Assembly (NCBI GenBank): GCA_902765595.1 | Contig: CACXAQ010000006.1 | Location: 1-52,331, forward strand | Length of the DNA: 52,331 bases | Reading direction: 5' to 3' | Source of the DNA: Oscillospiraceae bacterium | GTDB lineage: Bacteria; Bacillota; Clostridia; Oscillospirales; Oscillospiraceae | Shown: positions 46,692 to 52,331 of the stretch, piece after piece | Layout: each line of letters opens with the position of its first letter | Position numbering within the stretch: the first letter of the stretch is position 1 | Notes under the pieces: generated by a model | Told to the model about the DNA's origin: nothing | Databases searched by the model: none | The model's input: only the letters and a program-made list of their open reading frames with translations | Program-made: the position numbers and the translations under genes

Positions 46692-46715
46692 CTTTGCGGC
46701 TCTGCGGCCGGACCG

Positions 46716-46763
46716 AAAAAAGCACGCCCTTTCTTCCCCAAGGAAGAAAGGGCGTGCTTTTTG
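46716..46763. terminator. bidirectional terminator between the VanX-like and M32 genes
   Basis: AAAAAAGCACGCCC... pairs perfectly with GGGCGTGCTTTTT over about 21 bp with a CCAA loop, U-rich on both strands. Confidence 0.93.
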
Positions 46764-46772
46764 TTTCGGGAC

Positions 46773-48281
46773 TTATTTCAGCTCATACAGCCGGGTGAAC
46801 TTGTCTTCCAGGTAATCCAGGTAGTAGTTCACGTTCAGGCTCTCGCCGGTGATGGCGCGGATCCACTCGTCGGGGGTGGTGAGGGAGGCGATGGAGAACA
46901 CGTGCTCGATGAGCCAGTCGCGGATCTTGAGCAGGTCTCCGGCGGCGATGGCGGCGTCCACGTCGAAGTCCTTCCGCATGGTGTGCAGGATCTGGGCGCC
47001 GTAGGCGTTGCCGAGGGCGTAGGAGGGGAAGTAGCCGTAGGACCAGCCGGACCAGTGCACATCCTGCAGGCAGCCCTGGGTGTCGTTGGGCACGTCGATG
47101 CCCAGGTATTCCTTGTATTTCGCGTTCCAGAGCGCCGGGATCTCATCGACGGTGATGTCCCCGTTGACGAAGGCCTTCTCCAGCTCATAGCGGATCATGA
47201 TGTGCAGGCAGTAGGTCAGCTCGTCCGCCTCGGTGCGGATCAGGCTGGGCCGGGCCACGTTCACGGCCTCAAAGAGCTCCCGATCGGTGATGTCGTCGAA
47301 CACGCCCTCGCTCAGCTCCCGGATCTTGGGGGCCACCAGCGTGATGAAGGCCTCGCTCCGGCCGATCAGGTTCTCATAGAAGCGGGAAATGGTCTCGTGC
47401 ATGGCGCTGGTCATGTTGTTGGCGCAGTGGTTGTCGTGCAGCTCCTGGGGCTCGTTCTGCATAAACAGCGCGTGGCCGCCCTCGTGCAGGGTGGTGAAGA
47501 CGTTGGAAATGAAGCTGTCCTCGTGGTAGTGGGTGGTGACGCGCACGTCGTGTTTGCCGAAATTGGTGGTGAAGGGGTGCTCGGTGGTCATCAGCACCAG
47601 GGCAGATTTGCGAAGCCCCTCCAGCGCCAGCAGGTATTTGCTCATGGCCTCCTGCCGGGGGATGGGCACCGGGCGGGACATGAAATCCTCCCGGATGGGC
47701 TTGCCTTCCTTGACGATCCGGTTCATCAGCGGCACGATGCGCTCTTTCAGCGCGGCGAAGAAAGCGTCCAGCTGCGCGATGCTGCCGCCCTTTTCGTAGT
47801 CGTCCAGGCAGGTGTTGTAGTAGCTGTCCTTCTTCTCGTCCCGCAGATCGATGCTGATGCGGTTATACTTGATCAGCTCGGCCAGCGCGTCGCGGAAGAG
47901 GGAGAAATCGTTGGCCTTCTTGGCGCTGAGCCAGGCGCCGAAAGCCTTGTTGGAGGCCAGGTCCATCTCGTAGGAGAGCTTGGCGGAGATGTTTTTCGAC
48001 ATGGAGTAGGAGCGGTAGAGGTGCTCCACGGCCTTTTTCTGCACCGGCGTCAGCCCCTCGCTGTCCGCGTGCAGCTCGCAGATCAGGGCCTGGAAACGCT
48101 TGTCGTGGGTCAGCTTGTGGATCTGCTTGCCCAGGATGGCCATGTCCTCGCCGGCGGGCTCGATGCCCTCCTCCGGGGCGCAGCACTCCATGTCAAAGCT
48201 CAGCTTGCCCAGGCTGCGGCCGTAGGCGTCGATCTCGTCCAGCCGCGCAAAGAGTTTCTTCAGTTTCTGCTGGTTGGTCAT
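46773..48281 (-). CDS. M32-family metallocarboxypeptidase
   Basis: This 502-residue zinc carboxypeptidase (Taq/Pfu carboxypeptidase family) removes C-terminal residues from peptides in the cytoplasm. The zinc motif HEGGHALF (~265-272), the family's DVRVTTHYHEDSF just upstream and the downstream HETISRFYENLIGRS with the third ligand Glu are clear. ATG 48281 follows AAGGAG; in-frame sequence further upstream lies in repeats and is not homologous. It is convergent with the VanX-like gene. Confidence 0.93.
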   Translation of the reverse strand: MTNQQKLKKLFARLDEIDAYGRSLGKLSFDMECCAPEEGIEPAGEDMAILGKQIHKLTHDKRFQALICELHADSEGLTPVQKKAVEHLYRSYSMSKNISAKLSYEMDLASNKAFGAWLSAKKANDFSLFRDALAELIKYNRISIDLRDEKKDSYYNTCLDDYEKGGSIAQLDAFFAALKERIVPLMNRIVKEGKPIREDFMSRPVPIPRQEAMSKYLLALEGLRKSALVLMTTEHPFTTNFGKHDVRVTTHYHEDSFISNVFTTLHEGGHALFMQNEPQELHDNHCANNMTSAMHETISRFYENLIGRSEAFITLVAPKIRELSEGVFDDITDRELFEAVNVARPSLIRTEADELTYCLHIMIRYELEKAFVNGDITVDEIPALWNAKYKEYLGIDVPNDTQGCLQDVHWSGWSYGYFPSYALGNAYGAQILHTMRKDFDVDAAIAAGDLLKIRDWLIEHVFSIASLTTPDEWIRAITGESLNVNYYLDYLEDKFTRLYELK

Positions 48282-48303
48282 GTTCCAATCTCCTTTCCGT
48301 ATA

Positions 48304-48354
48304 GGCGCCCCCTCCGGGGGAGCTGGCTGCCCGAAGGGCAGACTGAAGGGGTGT
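48304..48354 (+). repeat. composite-hairpin repeat, copy 4
   Basis: Hairpin 1 CCCCC/GGGGG (48308-48320), hairpin 2 CTGCCC/GGGCAG (48327-48341) and tail ACTGAAGGGGTGT follow the same plan and orientation as the copy at 16360. The rest of the spacer to 48470 holds further GC-rich hairpins (GCCCCC/GGGGGC; TTTTGC/GCAAAA; GCCCCTCCGGGGAGGC) but no gene. Confidence 0.8.
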
Positions 48355-48470
48355 ACGTAGACAGAGCGGCGGAACAGCGAGCGGTTATGAGGAAAGCCCC
48401 CGTCCGCCCCTGGGGGCATTGGTCGCTTCGCGCCTCTTTTGCAGGCAAAAGCCCCTCCGGGGAGGCAAGC

Positions 48471-49106
48471 TCAGCCCGAAAAGTGCTGGCACAGGTGCTT
48501 GACGCAGCAGGCCTCGCAGTTGGGCTTTCTGGCGTCGCAGACCGCCCGGCCGTGCAGCACGATGCAGTGGCAGAAGTCCGAGGACTTTTCCGGCGGCAGG
48601 ATCTTCCGCAGGGCGGCCTCGATCTTCGGGGGGTCCTTCAGATCATCTACCAGGCCCATCCGATTGGAGAGCCGGATGCAGTGGGTGTCCACCACCACCG
48701 AGCCGGGCACCCGGAACACATCCCCCAGGATCAGGTTTGCGGTCTTGCGGCCCACGCCGGGCAGCGCCGTCAGCTCCTCCATGGTCCGGGGGACTTCGCC
48801 GCCGTGCTTTTCCAGCAGCATCTGTGCGCAGGCGACGATGTCCCGGGCCTTGGCCCGGAAAAAGCCGCAGGAGTGGACGTAGCGCTCCACCTCCTCCACG
48901 TCCGCCTCCGCAAAGCTCTCCAGCGTGGGAAAGCGGGCGAAGAGGGCGGGGGTGATCTGGTTCACCCGCTCGTCGGTGCATTGGGCGGCCAGCCGCACGG
49001 AAAACAGCAGCTCATAGGCCTTGCCGTAGTCCAGGGTGCAGCTCGCCTCCGGATATTCCGCCAGCAACAGCCGGACGATCTCGTTTACCTGTTCCTGGGT
49101 GCGCAT
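48471..49106 (-). CDS. nth: endonuclease III
   Basis: This 211-residue bifunctional DNA glycosylase/AP lyase removes oxidised pyrimidines. It has a helix-hairpin-helix with catalytic Lys (LPGVGRKTAN), catalytic Asp in VVVDTHCIRL and a C-terminal 4Fe-4S cluster with C-x6-C-x2-C-x5-C spacing (CDARKPNCEACCVKHLC). It lies between the M32 peptidase and the proline-rich exported protein, all on the minus strand. Confidence 0.96.
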   Translation of the reverse strand: MRTQEQVNEIVRLLLAEYPEASCTLDYGKAYELLFSVRLAAQCTDERVNQITPALFARFPTLESFAEADVEEVERYVHSCGFFRAKARDIVACAQMLLEKHGGEVPRTMEELTALPGVGRKTANLILGDVFRVPGSVVVDTHCIRLSNRMGLVDDLKDPPKIEAALRKILPPEKSSDFCHCIVLHGRAVCDARKPNCEACCVKHLCQHFSG

Positions 49107-49144
49107 GGCGGCGCCTCCTTTTTCTCTGTCAGGATCCTAAAAAA

Positions 49145-49178
49145 ATCGGCAAGCTCATTGTACGCTGAGCTTGCCGAT
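49145..49178 (-). terminator. terminator of the proline-rich protein gene
   Basis: ATCGGCAAGCTCA paired with TGAGCTTGCCGAT, 8-base loop, then TTTTTTT on the minus strand. Confidence 0.9.
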
Positions 49179-49254
49179 TCGTCAATTCCAAATCGCGTTC
49201 CGGATAACCTTCCCCCACCGGGGAAGACGGAGCGGTGCCGGATGAAAGGGTCTC

Positions 49255-50043
49255 TTACCGGGAGAGGGTGATGGTGCCGCCGCACTCCAGGGAGTCCAGC
49301 TGGACCTGGCCCCAGGGGCTGCCGTAAGAGCCGCCGTAACCCCATTCCGCCTGCACCGGAATGCTGCGGGACTGACCGTCCGCCAGGTCGATGGTGAAGG
49401 TCTTGCTGGCCAGCTGGGTGCTGCGGGGGGTGTTGTCGTCCTGCTCCAGGGCCGGGGAATCCAGCGTGGCATACTGATTGTCCACCAGGATGTTCACGGC
49501 TCCGGGCAGAGCGGAGGAATAGATGCTCTGGTGATCGCAGTACACGGTGACGGTGACCTCCGCCTGGGTCGGGCTCACGGTGACGGCGCTCCACTCCAGG
49601 TGGATGTCCAGGTAAGTGGCGGTGTCGCTGTCAAAACGGCCGCTGCCGAGGCTCTTCGGGGTAAAGACAGGCGCGGGCGTGGGAGCCGGCGTGGGCGCCG
49701 GGGTCGGCGCCGGGGTCGGCGCAGGAGCCTGGGTAGGTGCGGGAGCCTGGGTGGGCGCGGGGGCCTGGGTCGGTGCGGGCGCCTTGGTGGGCGCGGGGGC
49801 CTGGGTGGGCGCCGAAGGCAGGCCGTTGGCCGGAGTATAGATCGGGGTGGGGGGAGTGTCGATGATCACGTTGGCGCCCGGATCCTCCACCGGGATCTGG
49901 TCGATGGGGGCCGCCTGCTGCTTCTGGGCCTCTTTCTTGTTGCTCACGCCCAGCAGCGTCACCACGACGATGGCCACCGCCAGTAAAAACACGATTATAA
50001 ACAGGATCGCGGAGATCCGGTCTTTTTCGGTACGGTTGTTCAT
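49255..50043 (-). CDS. membrane-anchored exported protein with PAPTQA/PTPA repeats
   Basis: The 262-residue protein has one transmembrane helix (~10-32) with an outward C-terminus. A linker (~65-125) follows, made of repeats: PAPTKA, four PAPTQA, then (PTPA)n. The C-terminal ~130-residue domain has beta-rich sequence (YLDIHLEWSAVTVSPTQAEVTV) and was not recognised. The repeats should form a wall-spanning spacer. ATG 50043 follows AAGGAGC. Function unknown. Confidence 0.75.
   Translation of the reverse strand: MNNRTEKDRISAILFIIVFLLAVAIVVVTLLGVSNKKEAQKQQAAPIDQIPVEDPGANVIIDTPPTPIYTPANGLPSAPTQAPAPTKAPAPTQAPAPTQAPAPTQAPAPTPAPTPAPTPAPTPAPVFTPKSLGSGRFDSDTATYLDIHLEWSAVTVSPTQAEVTVTVYCDHQSIYSSALPGAVNILVDNQYATLDSPALEQDDNTPRSTQLASKTFTIDLADGQSRSIPVQAEWGYGGSYGSPWGQVQLDSLECGGTITLSR
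49679..49820 (-). repeat. coding tandem repeats (PAPTQA and PTPA units)
   Basis: Successive 18-base and 12-base units lie inside the exported-protein gene, making it prone to length change between strains. Confidence 0.85.
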
Positions 50044-50075
50044 AAGACATGCTCCTTTCCAGAGGTATCGCTGAG

Positions 50076-50104
50076 AGTATAACATAAAGAATTCAAATTG
50101 TCTA
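50076..50104 (-). promoter_or_regulatory. promoter of the proline-rich protein gene
   Basis: TAGACA (50099-50104), 17 bases, TATACT (50076-50081). Confidence 0.65.
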
Positions 50105-50174
50105 CAAAATCGTTACAAACTTAAGAGCAATTAAGATTTTTGCCTTCCGGGCGGCGGCGGGCGCGAGTCCGCAC

Positions 50175-50204
50175 TTGACGCGAAAGCCGGGGCGGCGCTA
50201 TACT
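50175..50204 (+). promoter_or_regulatory. promoter of the membrane protein gene at 50278
   Basis: TTGACG (50175-50180), 18 bases, TATACT (50199-50204). Confidence 0.65.
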
Positions 50205-50277
50205 TTGAGCGAGGCTTCTTTCTCCCTGTTGTATGGAAAGGCCGCCTCCACAGAACAAAGAAACAGGAGGGCTCCAA

Positions 50278-51282
50278 ATGGCAACGGAAATGGACGTGCT
50301 TTCGGCGATCAATCAGCTTGGCTTTGAAGGGCTCGGCAACCTATTTTACGGCACCTGGAAGGGGTATGCTGTCACTCTGCGCAAGATCAGCGCCAAAACT
50401 TTTTATCTGGATGTTGCGGTGCGCATGGAAAAGGTCCCTGCCGGGCTTCGCAGGGCGCTGGCGCGCGGGATCAAGGAGAAGGGCGTGCGGCTCGGAGGGA
50501 TCGAGCTGATCAACAAGAAGCGGGTAGTCTTTTCCGTCTCCTTCAAAGGCAGCGATCAGGCGCTGCCCCGGCTGCAGGAGCGGCTGGACGCCGCCGCCGC
50601 GGCGCTGCGGGAAAACGGGATCTCCCCTGCGGACACCTGCGCCATCTCGGGCGCTGCCAGGCCGGACAGCCTGTGCCTGGTGAATGTGAACGGGGCCCTT
50701 TGCTATCAGCCGGTCTGCGCCGCTGCCGTCCGGGAGCAGGGCACCCAGGTCCGGGCCAAGGCGGAGGAGAACGAGGTCAACGGCAGCTATGCCATGGGCG
50801 TTCTGGGCGCGGCGCTGGGCATGCTGGTGGGCCTGATCCCGAACCTTTTGACCATCATTTATGCGGAAATGATCTCGGCCTGGCTCTTTGCCCTGGTGCC
50901 CATCTGCGCCATGTTCGGCTATAAGCTGTTTAAGGGCAAGATGAGCCGGGGCTCCATCGTCATCGTCATCGTGATGAGCTTGCTTGGCGTGGTGCTGATC
51001 CCCTACCTGGAGCTGGTGATCTTCCTTGTGAAGGATTCCGGCTTTACGCTGGGGCAGGCCTTTGAAATCGCCTGGCTGTATATGACCCAGCCGGAGTTCC
51101 TTCGCGAGATCAGCGGGGATCTTCTGCAGCTGCTGCTGTTTATGGGCCTGGGCATCCTGGTGGCCTGGCGCTTTATGAGCAATCAGACCAACGGCAGCGC
51201 CATGCAGAATTCCGAGGCGCAGCTTGCCAGCCTCCGGCCCAATCCGGCCTACCAGGAGAACGACGCATATCGGCAGGTCTGA
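50278..51282 (+). CDS. uncharacterised membrane protein
   Basis: I do not recognise this 334-residue protein. The N-terminal ~180 residues are soluble (alpha/beta, no obvious motif). Four hydrophobic segments follow (about 187-205, 207-225, 235-258 and 280-303), with a hydrophilic C-terminus. ATG 50278 is chosen because AGGAGGG precedes it; in-frame sequence upstream falls inside the leader. It is monocistronic, with a promoter and a terminator. Confidence 0.7.
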   Translation: MATEMDVLSAINQLGFEGLGNLFYGTWKGYAVTLRKISAKTFYLDVAVRMEKVPAGLRRALARGIKEKGVRLGGIELINKKRVVFSVSFKGSDQALPRLQERLDAAAAALRENGISPADTCAISGAARPDSLCLVNVNGALCYQPVCAAAVREQGTQVRAKAEENEVNGSYAMGVLGAALGMLVGLIPNLLTIIYAEMISAWLFALVPICAMFGYKLFKGKMSRGSIVIVIVMSLLGVVLIPYLELVIFLVKDSGFTLGQAFEIAWLYMTQPEFLREISGDLLQLLLFMGLGILVAWRFMSNQTNGSAMQNSEAQLASLRPNPAYQENDAYRQV

Positions 51283-51296
51283 ACCCGGAGCCGACG

Positions 51297-51331
51297 AAAA
51301 AATCCCGTACCGAAACAGTACGGGATTTTTT
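51297..51331. terminator. bidirectional terminator between the membrane protein and rplA
   Basis: AAAAAATCCCGTAC paired with GTACGGGATTTTTT, 7-base loop. It serves the rplK-rplA operon and the convergent membrane protein gene. Confidence 0.93.
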
Positions 51332-51347
51332 ACGCGAAAAGCGCTTC

Positions 51348-51951
51348 TTACAGCTGCTTCTGGGCGTTGATCTTGACGCCGGGGCCCATGGTGGAGGCGG
51401 TGACGCAAGAACGGATATACTGGCCCTTGGCGGCGGCGGGCTTGGCCTTGTTGATGGCGGTGATGAGAGCCACGTAGTTCTCATACAGCTTCTCCGGCCT
51501 GGGCCACGTTGGGAGTGACGGTACCGGCCTTGGGGGAGGGCATCAGGCCCTTGGGTCCCAGGATCTTACCGAGACGGCCGACAGTGCCCATCATCTTGGG
51601 GTTGGCGATGACGGTGTCGAACTCGAACCAGGCTTCCTTCTGGATCTTTTCCACGTATTCCATGCCGCCGGCATAGTCGGCGCCGGCAGCCAGGGCCTCG
51701 TCCACCTGCTCGGGCGGGCAGAAGACCAGCACGCGGACGGTCTTGCCGGTGCCGTTGGGCAGCACGATGGCGCCGCGGACCTGCTGGTCAGCGTGACGGC
51801 CGTCCACACCCAGCTTCACGTGCAGCTCGACGGTCTCGTCGAACTTGGCCTTGCTGGCGTTGATGACCAGCTGCAGGGCTTCCTGGGGGTCGTACAGGGC
51901 CTGCTTATCAATGAGCTTTGCGCTCTCTTTATAATTTTTACCTCTAAACAA
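51348..51951 (-). pseudogene. rplA: 50S ribosomal protein L1, disrupted by an internal deletion
   Basis: The N-terminal part ([20 protein letters not shown] to TVTPNVAQA, ~150 residues) is a normal L1, but it runs into a stop at 51481. The normal C-terminus ([18 protein letters not shown] to VKINAQKQL, stop 51348) continues in another frame just past the junction at about 51500. Roughly 86-89 bases (about 29 codons, the conserved EAKAGKIEYR...GK region) are missing. L1 binds 23S rRNA at the stalk and represses its own operon, and the lost part belongs to the rRNA-binding domain I. Assembly or sequencing error is a real alternative. Confidence 0.8.
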
Positions 51952-52013
51952 TTTTGTTTCCTCCTAAATAGTGGTGTAATGGATGGATAGATCCTCCCAC
52001 GTAGGGTGGCCGC

Positions 52014-52331
52014 TTACTCGCCGACGATGACGCCCATGGAACGGCAGGTGCCCTTGATCATGCTGATGGCGGAGTCCAGATCGGTGCAGTTGAGGTCGGG
52101 CATCTTCTGCTCGGCGATCTTGCGGACGTCTTCCATGCTGATGGTGGCAACCTTGTCGCGCTGGGGAACACCGGACGCGGTCTCAATGCCGCAGGCCTTC
52201 TTGATCAGGAGAGCGGCAGGAGGAGTCTTGGTAACGAAGGTGAAGCTGCGGTCGGAGTACACGGTGATGACAACGGGGATCATCAGGCCCATGTCGGCCT
52301 TGGTGCGCTCGTTGAAATCCTTGGTGAACAG
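52014..52331 (-). CDS. rplK: 50S ribosomal protein L11, partial (5' end outside window)
   Basis: The last 105 residues of L11 are present ([20 protein letters not shown] through [11 protein letters not shown]). The conserved [15 protein letters not shown] and [19 protein letters not shown] are intact, so this gene is open as far as can be seen. The beginning lies beyond the right edge. rplA follows 62 bases later. Confidence 0.95.
   Translation of the reverse strand: MFTKDFNERTKADMGLMIPVVITVYSDRSFTFVTKTPPAALLIKKACGIETASGVPQRDKVATISMEDVRKIAEQKMPDLNCTDLDSAISMIKGTCRSMGVIVGE

Overview
The window is a high-GC chromosomal segment from a spore-forming anaerobic member of the Clostridia, most probably the Oscillospiraceae (Clostridium cluster IV). 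This rests on the GerA-type germination operon, the germination protease gpr, the dnaA-dnaN-S4-recF-remB-gyrB-gyrA order typical of Firmicutes, parAB with Firmicutes-type parS sites, and a BMP/Nup nucleoside importer. Genus-level placement is inference. The segment spans the replication origin: DnaA boxes and an AT-rich stretch lie between dnaA and dnaN (about 25.4-25.6 kb), and two parS sites lie 8 kb away at 33.6-33.7 kb.

Layout. 1-240: promoter and leader of an rRNA operon whose genes lie off the left edge. 371-4096 (+): gerA-C-B-like germination operon. 4143-8992 (-): PrsA-like foldase and mfd. 9174-12690 (-): ECF sigma factor, membrane anti-sigma-like protein and lipoprotein. 12771-16182 (-): HAD hydrolase, GNAT, ABC exporter, rnhA. 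16341-16829: a small DUF559-nuclease unit bounded by inverted composite-hairpin repeats, whose gene is split at a canonical -1 slippery heptamer. 16841-17915 (-): two small membrane proteins with related C-terminal tails. 17950-26939 (-): gyrA, gyrB, remB, recF, S4 protein, dnaN, oriC, dnaA. 27119-28030 (+): psuG. 28174-32573 (-): phosphodiester glycosidase-like protein, asnS, lipid kinase, rpsT. 32777-37200 (+): gpr, parS, parA, parB, serS, mscL. 37309-42361 (-): BMP-family nucleoside ABC importer. 42626-43530 (-): deoD and a relict of a second deoD 3' end. 43691-45600 (+): udk, tdk, CAT-like acyltransferase. 45741-46691 (+): VanX-like lipoprotein. 46773-50043 (-): M32 carboxypeptidase, nth, a proline-rich exported protein. 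50278-51282 (+): unrecognised membrane protein. 51348-52331 (-): an apparently broken rplA and the 3' part of rplK.

How the genes work together. The core is chromosome replication and segregation (dnaA, dnaN, recF, gyrAB, parABS). Around it sits a nucleoside salvage set: Nup importer, deoD, udk, tdk and psuG. The rpmH-rnpA-yidC-rsmG block that in Bacillus subtilis separates parAB from dnaA is absent here and is replaced by psuG and unrelated genes.

The most interesting signals are the inverted-repeat-bounded DUF559 unit with its AAAAAAG frameshift site, the repeat family it belongs to (with covarying second stems), relict ends of rnhA and deoD beside the intact genes, the internal deletion in rplA, a parS site touching the parA promoter, and a probably leaderless mfd. 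No tRNA, CRISPR, prophage or insertion-sequence transposase was recognised. The only gene-free stretch over 300 bases is 42362-42792, which holds the BMP promoter, two terminators, a long hairpin and the deoD relict.
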